A DNA stretch of 64,000 nt from Aquimarina sp. MMG016 (GTDB taxonomy: Bacteria > Bacteroidota > Bacteroidia > Flavobacteriales > Flavobacteriaceae). The position numbers and the translations under genes were made by a program. Location of the stretch: positions 434,001 through 498,000 of the forward strand of contig NZ_JAGJEA010000003.1 of assembly GCF_018100805.1 (NCBI RefSeq), given 5' to 3'. Numbering within the stretch: position 1 is the first letter of the stretch; each line of letters opens with the position of its first letter. This document shows positions 26,767-36,200 of the stretch, piece by piece. The notes beneath the pieces are model-generated. The model was not told where the DNA came from. It did no database searches and saw only the letters and a list, made by a program, of their open reading frames with translations.

Positions 26767-26782
26767 TGTTCCACGTGGAACA
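26767..26782. promoter_or_regulatory. parS-like site 3
   Basis: TGTTCCACGTGGAACA is a 16-bp perfect palindrome ending 14 bp before the mnmG ATG. It probably lies within the mnmG leader or promoter region, so ParB binding could affect mnmG transcription. Confidence 0.8.
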
Positions 26783-26796
26783 AACAGTGAGAAATT

Positions 26797-28668
26797 ATGT
26801 TTGATAAGGAGTATGATGTTATAGTGGTTGGAGCAGGACATGCAGGAAGTGAAGCTGCTGCTGCTGCTGCAAATTTAGGTTGTAGCACCTTGCTGATTAC
26901 CATGAATTTGCAAAACATTGCACAGATGAGTTGTAACCCTGCAATGGGGGGAATTGCAAAAGGACAGATTGTTCGAGAGATTGATGCCCTCGGAGGATAT
27001 AGCGGAATTGTCAGTGATCGCACAGCGATTCAGTTTAAGATGTTGAATAAATCAAAGGGGCCTGCAATGTGGAGTCCAAGAGTGCAGAGTGATCGTATGC
27101 GTTTTGCAGAAGAATGGAGATTGCTTTTGGAACAAACTCCAAATCTTGATTTTTATCAAGAAATGGTGGGTGGGCTTTTGGTTGAGAATGGAGAGGTTAG
27201 AGGAGTGAGAACTTCACTAGGAATTGAGGTAAAAGGAAAGGCGGTTGTGCTGACAAACGGAACTTTTTTAAATGGATTGATTCACATAGGAGAGAAACAA
27301 TTTGGTGGAGGAAGAGCAGGAGAAAGAGCTGCAACTGGAATAACAGAACAACTTGTTGATTTAGGTTTTGATTCAGGAAGAATGAAAACAGGTACACCTC
27401 CAAGGGTAGATGGTCGATCCTTAGATTATTCTAAAATGATAGAACAGCCAGGAGATGAAAGTCCGGAAAAGTTTAGTTATACAGATTTAACTAAACCATT
27501 AACTTCTCAAAGATCATGTCATATGACATACACATCTTCTGATGTGCATGATTTACTTCGCGAAGGATTTGATCGTTCTCCAATGTTTAATGGAAGAATT
27601 AAAAGCATTGGTCCTAGATATTGTCCTTCTATAGAAGATAAGATTAATCGTTTTGCTGATAAAGACAGACATCAGATTTTTGTAGAACCAGAAGGATGGA
27701 ATACAGTGGAGGTTTATGTAAACGGATTTTCAACTTCATTACCAGAGGATGTTCAATTTAAGGCGTTGAGATCTGTAGCAGGTTTTGAGGGTGTAAAGTT
27801 TTTTAGACCAGGTTATGCGATTGAGTACGATTATTTTCCTCCTACACAATTAACCCATACATTGGAAACTAAATTGGTTTCTGGTTTGTTTTTTGCTGGA
27901 CAAATTAATGGAACGACAGGATATGAAGAAGCGGCTTCTCAGGGGCTGATGGCAGGAATGAATGCAGCATTAAAAGTTAAGGAACAGGAGTCTTTTATTT
28001 TAAAAAGAAGCGAAGCTTATATTGGAGTTCTAATAGATGATCTAATTACGAAAGGAACAGAAGAGCCGTATAGAATGTTTACTTCTCGCGCAGAATATAG
28101 AACTTTATTAAGACAGGATAATGCGGATTTTAGATTAACGCCTAAAGCGCATAAAATTGGTTTAGCTTCGGATGATAGAATGAGAAGAATGGAAGAAAAG
28201 GAAAAGAAATCAAATGCTTTTGTCAAATTCTTTAAAGAAACAAGTGTTTCACCGGAGGAAGCAAATCCCGTTTTAGAAGATAAAAATTCTTCACCGATAA
28301 AACAAAGTGGAAAATTATTTAAGTTGTTTGCTCGACCACAAATTACTTTGGAAGACATAAAACATTTTGAAAAGATCTCTGCCTATATAGAAGAAAATAA
28401 TTTAGATAAGGAAGTTTTAGAACAAACAGAAATTCAAGTAAAATATTCTGGATATATAGAAAAAGAAAAAAACAACGCTGATAAATTGAATAGATTAGAG
28501 GATATTAAAATACCTAAGAATTTTGATTACTCTAAATTAAAATCACTGTCTTTTGAAGCAAAGGAAAAAATGTCCAAAATAAAACCCGCTACGGTTTCTC
28601 AAGCATCAAGAATTAGTGGAGTATCTCCAAGTGATATTTCTGTGCTTTTAGTTTATATGGGTAGATAA
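26797..28668 (+). CDS. mnmG: tRNA uridine-5-carboxymethylaminomethyl modification enzyme, FAD subunit
   Basis: This 623-residue protein has an N-terminal FAD-binding Rossmann motif (VIVVGAGHAGSEAA, residues ~8-22), CNPAMGGIAKG, GRAGERAA, and the GidA signatures KTGTPPRVDGRSLDYS and FFAGQINGTTGYEEAA. The C-terminal helical domain binds MnmE (ATVSQASRISGVSPSDISVLLVY). With MnmE it installs the cmnm5 group on U34 of several tRNAs. Length matches the family (~620-630). In many bacteria mnmG/gidA lies beside oriC and parAB; here it lies among parS-like sites, but no parA or parB gene is present in the window. The next gene starts in its stop codon (TAATG). Confidence 0.96.
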   Translation: MFDKEYDVIVVGAGHAGSEAAAAAANLGCSTLLITMNLQNIAQMSCNPAMGGIAKGQIVREIDALGGYSGIVSDRTAIQFKMLNKSKGPAMWSPRVQSDRMRFAEEWRLLLEQTPNLDFYQEMVGGLLVENGEVRGVRTSLGIEVKGKAVVLTNGTFLNGLIHIGEKQFGGGRAGERAATGITEQLVDLGFDSGRMKTGTPPRVDGRSLDYSKMIEQPGDESPEKFSYTDLTKPLTSQRSCHMTYTSSDVHDLLREGFDRSPMFNGRIKSIGPRYCPSIEDKINRFADKDRHQIFVEPEGWNTVEVYVNGFSTSLPEDVQFKALRSVAGFEGVKFFRPGYAIEYDYFPPTQLTHTLETKLVSGLFFAGQINGTTGYEEAASQGLMAGMNAALKVKEQESFILKRSEAYIGVLIDDLITKGTEEPYRMFTSRAEYRTLLRQDNADFRLTPKAHKIGLASDDRMRRMEEKEKKSNAFVKFFKETSVSPEEANPVLEDKNSSPIKQSGKLFKLFARPQITLEDIKHFEKISAYIEENNLDKEVLEQTEIQVKYSGYIEKEKNNADKLNRLEDIKIPKNFDYSKLKSLSFEAKEKMSKIKPATVSQASRISGVSPSDISVLLVYMGR

Positions 28669-29147
28669 TGAAAGGTGTTATTTGTAAACAAGAAAGAGCT
28701 CTTAAAGGAAAAATTCTTTCTACAATTGTTTTGGTGTTTTCTGTTCTTTTTTTGTTTGCCGTTTCAGAACCTATTTTTGGCAGATTAGCTTTCTTTATTG
28801 TTTCACTTTTTGTGTTTGGTTTTTCGATATCTTTTAAAATTAATTCGGATTTTGATAATGAAAAACTGTTTTCAGTTTTTGGCATTCCATTGTTTAAAAC
28901 AAAATTGAGTCTTGAATACCCGGACTATATTTCTGTATTTTCTACTTCTTTTAGTTTAGATAATGAATGGGGAGCAGTTTCTGCAATAGGAACCAAAGAA
29001 AGGCATGATAAAACTGTTGTTCGGTTTTTTACAGAAAACAGAAATTTTACGTTATATAAAACTAATACTTATCAAAAAGCATTAGACAAAGCGAATGAAT
29101 TAAGCGGATTACTTAACGTAGAAATTCATGATGCAACAAAAGAATAG
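28668..29147 (+). CDS. Small integral membrane protein, unknown function
   Basis: The 159-residue product starts with a basic N-terminus and two adjacent hydrophobic helices (residues ~15-33 and ~37-55). A cytoplasmic domain with PH-like strand pattern follows (KLFSVFGIPLFKTKLSLEYPDYISVF, WGAVSAIG, KTVVRFFTENRNFTLYKTN) and a final helix (YQKALDKANELSGLL). This layout recalls membrane-anchored bacterial PH-like proteins, but the match is weak. The ATG overlaps the mnmG stop by one base, so it is translated with mnmG. Its TAG stop shares the first G of parS-like site 4. Confidence 0.75.
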   Translation: MKGVICKQERALKGKILSTIVLVFSVLFLFAVSEPIFGRLAFFIVSLFVFGFSISFKINSDFDNEKLFSVFGIPLFKTKLSLEYPDYISVFSTSFSLDNEWGAVSAIGTKERHDKTVVRFFTENRNFTLYKTNTYQKALDKANELSGLLNVEIHDATKE

Positions 29148-29160
29148 TTCCACGTGGAAC
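29147..29160. promoter_or_regulatory. parS-like site 4
   Basis: GTTCCACGTGGAAC begins at the last base of the upstream stop codon and lies about 44 bp before the methyltransferase ATG. It is the same 14-bp core as sites 1-3, 2.4 kb away. Confidence 0.8.
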
Positions 29161-29172
29161 ATGATAAAATTA

Positions 29173-29180
29173 TAAGTTTG
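29173..29180 (+). promoter_or_regulatory. Candidate -7 promoter element of the methyltransferase gene
   Basis: TAAGTTTG fits TAnnTTTG, 23 bp before the ATG at 29204. The parS-like site 4 (29147-29160) covers the place of the -33 region, so ParB could compete with RNA polymerase here. Confidence 0.35.
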
Positions 29181-29203
29181 TTAGAATAATTTCTTTTTAA
29201 TTA

Positions 29204-30055
29204 ATGGAAAACAAAAAGAATTTGAATCTTTTTATAGAATGTAAAGATCATACAGTTTCTGGAGAAACGTTTCAGCTGTTTCATGATTCTGATCTTGATA
29301 TGTTAATTACCTCTCCAAAACCTAAAGAAGAAGATCTAGGTAGATACTATGAGAGTGAAGATTATATTTCTCATACTGATGCCAAAAGATCTCTTTTCGA
29401 AAAACTATACCACACGGTTAAGGTTTATTCTTTACAGAAGAAAGTAAAGCTTATTTCCAAATTACATAATAGTGCAGGTAATCTTTTAGATATTGGTGCG
29501 GGGACAGGAGATTTTTTGGTTGCCGCACAAAAAAAAGGATGGAATGTTTCTGGAACAGAACCAAATGATCAAGCCAGAAAACTTGCAGAAGCAAAAGAAG
29601 TAAACATGAATCAGGACATTACTGATTTAGAAATCAATAGTTTTGATGTAATTACTATGTGGCATGTGTTGGAACATGTTTCGAATTTGGAGGATCAAAT
29701 AATTGAGCTAAAAAAATTACTCAAACCAAATGGATATTTGATTATAGCTGTTCCAAATTTTAAATCGTTCGATGCCAAATATTATAAATCGTTTTGGGCG
29801 GCATATGATGTGCCAAGACATCTTTGGCATTTTTCTAAAACTTCGATTCGAAAACTTTTTTCGAAACACGACTTGAAATTAGAAAAAACACTTCCGATGA
29901 AATTCGATTCATATTATGTGTCACTTTTGTCAGAGAAGTATAAAAATGGAAAAATGAACTTCTTTAATGCTTTTCGTATTGGATTTCTTTCAAATGCAAA
30001 AGCTAAACGTTCCAAAGAGTATTCTTCACATATTTATATTCTGAAAAACAGCTAA
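29204..30055 (+). CDS. Class I SAM-dependent methyltransferase
   Basis: This 283-residue protein has an N-terminal segment with a PxxxDLGRYYESEDYISH pattern (common in sugar- or lipid-linked methyltransferases), then the SAM-binding motif LLDIGAGTGDFL (residues ~94-105), the acidic motif SGTEPN, and WHVLEHVSN (motif IV region) with LLKPNGYLIIAVPN. The C-terminal part (YYKSFWAAYDVPRHLWHFSKTSI) recalls Methyltransf_23/UbiE-like proteins. The acceptor is unknown. It lies downstream of the mnmG unit with its own possible promoter. Confidence 0.88.
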   Translation: MENKKNLNLFIECKDHTVSGETFQLFHDSDLDMLITSPKPKEEDLGRYYESEDYISHTDAKRSLFEKLYHTVKVYSLQKKVKLISKLHNSAGNLLDIGAGTGDFLVAAQKKGWNVSGTEPNDQARKLAEAKEVNMNQDITDLEINSFDVITMWHVLEHVSNLEDQIIELKKLLKPNGYLIIAVPNFKSFDAKYYKSFWAAYDVPRHLWHFSKTSIRKLFSKHDLKLEKTLPMKFDSYYVSLLSEKYKNGKMNFFNAFRIGFLSNAKAKRSKEYSSHIYILKNS

Positions 30056-30255
30056 TTTTAGTTTTTAATATTTTTTAAAGGAGCTTTAGCCTGTTTGTGG
30101 TGTATTTGTATTGCTTTTTTCTCAAAAACGCTTAAAACAGCTTATTTTTAGTTGTTTTTTATAGGTTTTAAGTATGGTTTTTATTGGAACAATTGTTTTT
30201 TCTTATATGTTTAGATTTTAGTGGATTAAAGTAATTATCATGACTTGAACTTTGA

Positions 30256-30263
30256 TATTTTTG
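30256..30263 (+). promoter_or_regulatory. Candidate -7 promoter element of the OmpH-like lipoprotein gene
   Basis: TATTTTTG fits TAnnTTTG, 23 bp before the ATG at 30287. Its position also argues against the upstream start at 30245. A -33 TTG at normal spacing is not visible. Confidence 0.45.
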
Positions 30264-30286
30264 CCCAGAACTTAATTTTTAGAGAA

Positions 30287-30820
30287 ATGAAAAAATACAT
30301 TTGGATTGCGGTTGCTTTTTTAACGCTGGCTTCTTGTAATCAACAAGCTGAGAAAACAGCTTATGTGAGTAGTACAAAAGTGGTTTCTGATTTTAATGAA
30401 ATGAAAACTGCTGAAGAAAAATGGACTAAACGAAGTGATGAAGTTAGAGCTGAGTTACAAGAAAAAGCAAGACAGTTTCAGATAGAGGTACAAGGATATA
30501 ATTCTATTAAGAAATCAATGTCTAAAAGCAATCAGGAAAAGAAAGAGCAGGAGCTATTAGGAAAGCAGCAAGAGTTGCAGAGAGAACAGCAGGTAAAAAT
30601 GCAAGAGATCCAAAAAGGTAGCCAGGAAGAAATAGACTCTATAATTAATAAAGTTAAGGACTTCATTAAGGAATATGGTAAGAAAAATGGTTATACCTAT
30701 ATTTATGGTGAGACTGAAGTTAATAACATCTTGTATGGTAAGGAAGAATTAGACATTACTGATAAGATTTTAACAGAATTAAATGGCGAAGCGCCAAAGA
30801 AAGAAGAGACTAAGGAGTAA
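30287..30820 (+). CDS. OmpH/Skp-like periplasmic chaperone, predicted lipoprotein
   Basis: I choose ATG 30287 (177 residues), because it starts a lipoprotein signal peptide (MKKYIWIAVAFLTLASC, lipobox LASC); an upstream start at 30245 would precede a promoter element. The mature protein opens with TAYVSSTKVVSDFNEMKTAEEKW and continues as a long coiled coil rich in Gln/Glu/Lys (residues ~45-125), then KNGYTYIYGETEVNNILYG. This is the OmpH/Skp pattern: a trimeric chaperone that escorts outer-membrane proteins. A lipid anchor is a departure from classical soluble Skp. The C-terminus is Lys/Glu-rich. A strong terminator follows. Confidence 0.85.
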   Translation: MKKYIWIAVAFLTLASCNQQAEKTAYVSSTKVVSDFNEMKTAEEKWTKRSDEVRAELQEKARQFQIEVQGYNSIKKSMSKSNQEKKEQELLGKQQELQREQQVKMQEIQKGSQEEIDSIINKVKDFIKEYGKKNGYTYIYGETEVNNILYGKEELDITDKILTELNGEAPKKEETKE

Positions 30821-30838
30821 GTTTCTTTATACTAGTAT

Positions 30839-30874
30839 AAAACGTCTAAAAACTAAGTTTTTAGACGTTTTTTT
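30839..30874 (+). terminator. Rho-independent terminator of the OmpH-like gene
   Basis: A perfect 15-bp stem with a 3-nt loop (30839-30853 with 30857-30871) ends in seven T residues, 18 bp after the stop codon. Confidence 0.92.
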
Positions 30875-31386
30875 ATGCTTAAAATTTTGAGTAAAAAACT
30901 TAAATTTTAGGGATGATTTTATCAAATAAAACAAACGATTACAATAAATAGTTCTTTAGATCGTTTTACACTTCGTCGAAAAAAAATGTCGTTTTGGGGC
31001 GTTATTTATCCATTAAAAATTCATTAATCATTAAAAATTCAGCAGATATTACGACAATTTTGTGATGTTTTTGGATGTTAATTTGGGGAAATTTTATCGT
31101 TTTTATAAGGGTTAATTACTCCTTGTATTACCAGTTAACATTCTGATTAATATATTTTTATGTATATTAGATTGTTTTTTGATTTTTTAGCTAAATGTTA
31201 AAGAAAGGTGCAAAGCCAAGCGCGTAAGAATATTATTACAAAAAAAAACAGAATTTTAGTTTGATATAAACTTTTAATTTATAATTTTATGTCTTGGTAA
31301 AAAATATATTAACAATATTATTAACAAGCGCCCCAAATCGCTGAAATAATATTGAAATATCCACCTTAAAAACAAAGTGAGATATT
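30875..31386. other. Long non-coding leader region upstream of sprC
   Basis: About 510 bp separate the OmpH-like terminator from the sprC ATG. No coding frame is convincing. A direct repeat CATTAAAAATTCA occurs at 31011-31023 and 31029-31041. Several T-rich tracts are present, and TAGTTTG near 31257 is one base short of a -7 consensus. The promoter of the four-gene spr locus should lie here, possibly with a long 5' leader. Confidence 0.5.
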
Positions 31387-33234
31387 ATGAAAAAAAGACT
31401 TAACCTATCGCTGATCATATGCACTCTGATACTCTTCATCACTAACGATGTGATGGCGCAAAGGGAGATCACAGCCCCGACACTTGAGGTGGTTGGTGAG
31501 GCCTGTGGTACTCCTACAAATTCATTTACTTTTACGGCTAATTTATTACCCGGACCTGCTTTTCCGTCAAATAACGAGTTTGTTTTAGAGTTGTCTGATC
31601 CTGATGGTAACTTTGATACTGGACAAAATATAATACTTGGCAGAATTATTGACCCAACCCTTAATGATGCTGCAGGTTCTGGGCTTAAAGAATTACGATT
31701 TGATAATGTTTTGGTTCCAATAGATGCCAATAGTGACAATTATAGGGTTAGAGTTAATTTAACCGAAGCAGATCCTGATGACTTTATTAGTGGGATTTCT
31801 GATGCAATACCTTTTCATTTTTTTAATGATAATTTAGAGATAATTCTTAATGATCGTAATAATGTTACGTTTTGTAGGGTTACTTCTTTTACCAAAGTTT
31901 TGGACGTAAGGGTTTTGGACGAAAACCAAAATGATATAGATCCCAATATTTTTACATGGAAATGGTTTACAATAACAGGCATTAATACCGAAAGTATAAT
32001 TCCAGGAGAGACTGGAGCTAGTTTAACAGTAACACAGCCAGGAAGATTTGTAGCCAGGGTAGACTTGGGTAGATGTCAAAACTTTTTTGATGCTTTTGGC
32101 GCGGTATCTAATAGAGTAACAGTAGAATTAAAAGACGTAGACGATGTTGTTATTACAAATGGAGTAGATCCACTTGAAGATTTTTCTTTTTGCCCAGGTG
32201 ACATTAAAGAATTAACATCTGGACTTACAGATTTCTCTAATGGCTATCAATGGTTCAAAGATGGCGTTGCTTTACCTGGCGAGATAGGCCCATCTATTAT
32301 TTTACCAGACAATGATTTTGGAGGAGATTATTACTTGGAGGTTACATTTAGTGAAGAATGTACAGTTCGAAGTGACCCTCCTACTACTGTAACTAATGAA
32401 GGCTCAAGTATTACAGAACCATTACCCGAACGACTTATACAATTACCAAACCCTTTAACCCTGGAGGTAACCACAGATGCACCAGGAGGAGATGTAACAT
32501 GGTTTGCTCAATCTTCTATAGTATTTACAGGAGCTTTAGATGGACCAACGACATCTATAGAAACTCCTTTTACGGGTCTTCACAGAGTAGAAATTCAAAC
32601 AAATGATGTATGTGATTCCTTTTTGGTTTCTGAAACAACAATATTTGCAGCGACCGGGTATTTTATAGAAATAGGTGTTCAAGGAGGAGGAGATATAACC
32701 TGTGATCAAAACCCTATCACTCTAGAGCTTATAAATATGTTTGGAAGAGTATCCTCAGGAGATCCGATTCCTTTGACTGAGGCACAGATTGCGTTATTTG
32801 ATTTTGAATGGTATAAAGATGATGTTGCAACAGGAGTAACCTCTTTATCATTAACAGCAAACCAGTCAGCAATAGCAGAGAGTTATGAGTTGAGGGCAGA
32901 TTTGAGAGCAGGCGGGTTTACAGGAATTGAATCTAATCCAATTGTTTTAGGCCCTTGTACAACAGCAATTTCAGAATTGGTTCCTAATATAGTTACACCC
33001 AATAGTGATGATATAAATGATACTTGGGGCTTACCTGCGTCAATGAATAATCAGCAAGATGTAGAAGTAACGATATATAGTTCTAATGGACAAATTGATT
33101 TTTCAGGGGTTAATTATCAAAATGATTGGCCACAGGAAAACTCAAAATCAGAAGGAAGAAATGGCGTTTATTATTACGTAATATCAAAAAATAATTCAGT
33201 AATCAAAAAAGGTTCGATCACGGTAAGGAGATAA
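31387..33234 (+). CDS. sprC: SprC-like exported protein with T9SS type B (gliding-associated) C-terminal domain
   Basis: The 615-residue product has a signal peptide ending DVMAQ (residue 25) and several Ig-like beta-sandwich segments with paired Cys (for example YQWFKDGVALPG and FEWYKDD, typical of Bacteroidota surface repeats). The final ~90 residues (ISELVPNIVTPNSDDINDTWG onward, VTIYSSNGQ, GVYYYVIS) form the CHU_C/T9SS type B sorting domain. Its place as first gene, 4 bp before a PorP/SprF-like barrel gene and followed by the giant adhesin and SprF, matches the sprC-sprD-sprB-sprF order known from Flavobacterium johnsoniae. The symbol rests on that synteny and the sorting domain. In that organism sprC supports SprB function; its exact job is unclear. 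Confidence 0.8.
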   Translation: MKKRLNLSLIICTLILFITNDVMAQREITAPTLEVVGEACGTPTNSFTFTANLLPGPAFPSNNEFVLELSDPDGNFDTGQNIILGRIIDPTLNDAAGSGLKELRFDNVLVPIDANSDNYRVRVNLTEADPDDFISGISDAIPFHFFNDNLEIILNDRNNVTFCRVTSFTKVLDVRVLDENQNDIDPNIFTWKWFTITGINTESIIPGETGASLTVTQPGRFVARVDLGRCQNFFDAFGAVSNRVTVELKDVDDVVITNGVDPLEDFSFCPGDIKELTSGLTDFSNGYQWFKDGVALPGEIGPSIILPDNDFGGDYYLEVTFSEECTVRSDPPTTVTNEGSSITEPLPERLIQLPNPLTLEVTTDAPGGDVTWFAQSSIVFTGALDGPTTSIETPFTGLHRVEIQTNDVCDSFLVSETTIFAATGYFIEIGVQGGGDITCDQNPITLELINMFGRVSSGDPIPLTEAQIALFDFEWYKDDVATGVTSLSLTANQSAIAESYELRADLRAGGFTGIESNPIVLGPCTTAISELVPNIVTPNSDDINDTWGLPASMNNQQDVEVTIYSSNGQIDFSGVNYQNDWPQENSKSEGRNGVYYYVISKNNSVIKKGSITVRR

Positions 33235-33238
33235 TTTT

Positions 33239-36200
33239 ATGATCAGAAAATTACTATTATTAATAATATGCTTATCACTTAACTTGGTTAAGGGACAGGA
33301 AGAAAATACTAATTATGGAGTACTTCCAACAGATATTCCAACGCATAACCTGATAAGATATAATCGATTCTATTTTAACCCTACCTTTTCTTTAGTTCGA
33401 GAAAATAGAAAATCAATAAACGTATACAATAAAATTCAATGGGCTGGATTTAATGACAACCCGCAAACGTACCTATTAAATTATACTTCAAATTTTGATG
33501 AAAAAATAGGAGTAGCACTCGGTTTACACCAACAGAATGAAGGAATCTATAGGTATTTTGGAGGTATAGCAAACTTTGCTTATAACCTGGAACTTAATGA
33601 TGATATGAATTTTACTTTTGGTATAAATCTTGGTTTTTCTCAAAGTGGAATAAAATCCAATATTGACTCTGCCACTAGTACGGTTCTCAATAGTGGAGTG
33701 CAAGTGGACGACCCTGTTTTACTAAACTTCGAGAATAGTTCTTCTTTTCAATTAACTCCTGGAGTTAATTTTAATTACACCGATTTTGATATTGGTGTTT
33801 CTGTGGTAAATCTTGTAGCATATAATTTAAGCGCTAGTGAATTACAAACCGATAATATAGCCTTTAATGGGCATGTTATGTATACAACTACGATAGGAGG
33901 AAGACGATCTGACAAAACCATCAGAGGAATGGGGTATGCAAATATGATTTCAGATTCTAATTCAGATTCACAACTTAGATACGGAGGTAGTGCCATTTTA
34001 GATTTGCCAAAACTTGGTTGGGCTCAGGCGGGATATAATAGTTTTTATGGTGTTTCTCTTGGAGTTGGAGGAAATGTTACCTCTACAGTATCCATAGGAT
34101 ATAACTATGAAATGGGACTTGGAGACACAAGTAATTTTGGATCGACCCACGAAATAACACTTGCATATAATTTTGCTACAGAACAGAAAACCAGAAGAGG
34201 AAGAAGAAAAACATCAACACAACAAAAATCTTACGAGGCTAGAGATTCTGAGATTAGAAGATTGAAGAAAGAAATTTTACAGCAAAATAGGCTTATTAGA
34301 GAGTTACAGAATAAAAGCGGTGATTCTGCCACTCAAGCTCAAAGATCTATTAGTCGTTTAGAAAAACAAATCCAAGAAGCCAAAGAAGAAGAGGCTAGAC
34401 AGGCTAGGAGTCTTGCATTGCAGCGTGAAGAGGAAGTTAAACTCCTTAATAAAAAAGCAGAAGAAGAAAAATTAGCTGCTCAGAAGAAGCTAGAGATGGA
34501 AATGAATGAGCAGGAACTTAAAATGGCTGCTCAGAAAAAACTCGAACGAGAAGTAGCACTACAAAAAGAAGAAGAAGCAAGACTAGCATCTCAGAAGAAG
34601 CTAGAGATGGAAATGAATGAGGATACTAGTGCAGAAGAAGCAAGAATAGCTGCCGAAGAAGCTGCCAGAGAAGCGGAAGCTGCTAGACAGCAAGAGGAAG
34701 AAGAAAAAAGGCTTGCTGAAGAGCAAAGGTTGGCACAAGAAGCAGAAGCAGCACGATTAGCTGAAGAGCAAAGACAAGCTGCAGAAGCAGAAGCAGCACG
34801 ATTAGCTGAAGAACAGAGGTTAGCAGAAGAAGCTGAAGCGGCACGATTAGCTGAAGAGCAAAGATTAGCACAAGAAGCAGAAGCTGCGCGATTAGCCGAA
34901 GAACAGAGGTTAGCACAAGAAGCCGAAGCTGCGCGATTAGCTGAAGAGCAAAGATTAGCACAAGAAGCTGAAGCTGCGCGATTAGCTGAAGAACAGAGGT
35001 TAGCGGAAGAAGCTGAAGCGGCACGATTAGCCGAGAATCAACGTAAATCAGACGAGTTAATAAACGCTACTCGTAATTTAATTACTAATGGAACTGCTGA
35101 ACAGTTAAGAAGTCAAAGAGAATTAGTACGTTCAAGTCAATTTATTTCTGATACAGAGAAACAAAGTTTATTATCTGAAATAGAAACAGATATTGCGGCT
35201 AAGGAAGCAGAGGCTGCGCGTTTAGCCGAAGAACAAAGATTAGCACAAGAGGCAGAAGCGGCTCGTATAGCTGAAGAACAAAGATTGGCCGCAGAAGCAG
35301 AGGCTGCACGATTAGCTGAGGAAGAAAGACAAAGACAAGAGGCCGAAGCAGCTCGTATAGCTGAAGAGCAAAGATTAGCTGCAGAAGCAGAGGCTGCACG
35401 ATTAGCTGAGGAAGAAAGACAAAGACAAGAGGCCGAAGCAGCTCGTATAGCTGAAGAGCAAAGACAAGCTGCAGAAGCTGAAGCCGCAAGATTAGCAGCT
35501 GCAGCCGCTGATCAAGGAGGTGAAGAAGGACTTGAAGAAATCCAGAAGGAGTTAGATAACAGTAGTCGAATTTCTAGTAAGATATTTGCACGTAGAGATT
35601 CACTATTGACCACTAGCCTAAACGTTGATAAACGTGAATTCAGCAAACTTTTAGAATCACTTGTTAATATGAACGATGATGCTACTGATGCTAAAAATGA
35701 TAACGATCCTACTAGTTCTAAAAGACTTTCGGCTAAAAACAGATTTATCAAATTTGCCGAAGCTTCAAGGCCAGAAGCACAATATGCTACTAAATTTATA
35801 CCAGGTTATCCAGAAGGATATTACCTAATTGGTAATGTGTTTAAAGGTGGAGAATATGCAAATAAGTTTGCTAATAGTCTAAAAGATTTAGGCTTTAACA
35901 ATGCTGAAATTATTCTGAACCCAGAAAACCAATTTCAGTATGTTTCAATTGAGAAATATGATAACAAAGAAGAAGCTGCGGAGAAATATCTGAATAATAT
36001 AGATAACAGATTCTATGGTGATATGTGGATTTTACATATCGCGAAGAGTAGAGTAGCATCGTATAAAAAACTATTACAAGAAACCCGTTTGATAAAAGAT
36101 ACCGTAAAAGACGATACTGTAGTATCAGAAACGCTGTCTTATATTGGAGGGCATAATATTCAAAATGGATACTACTTGATTACAAGTATTTTCAAAAGAG

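Noticed and set aside
28613..28885. Minus-strand frame of 90 codons across the mnmG end
   Set aside because: It overlaps mnmG and the small membrane protein gene on the other strand, with no supporting signal.
31287..31739. Minus-strand frame of 150 codons over the start of sprC
   Set aside because: It overlaps the signal peptide and first domain of sprC and has no start context or homologous pattern.
34683..35489. Two Leu-rich minus-strand frames and a possible CRISPR-like periodic array
   Set aside because: The 45-bp periodicity is in frame with sprD, has no spacers and encodes the helical arm. The minus-strand frames are its complement.
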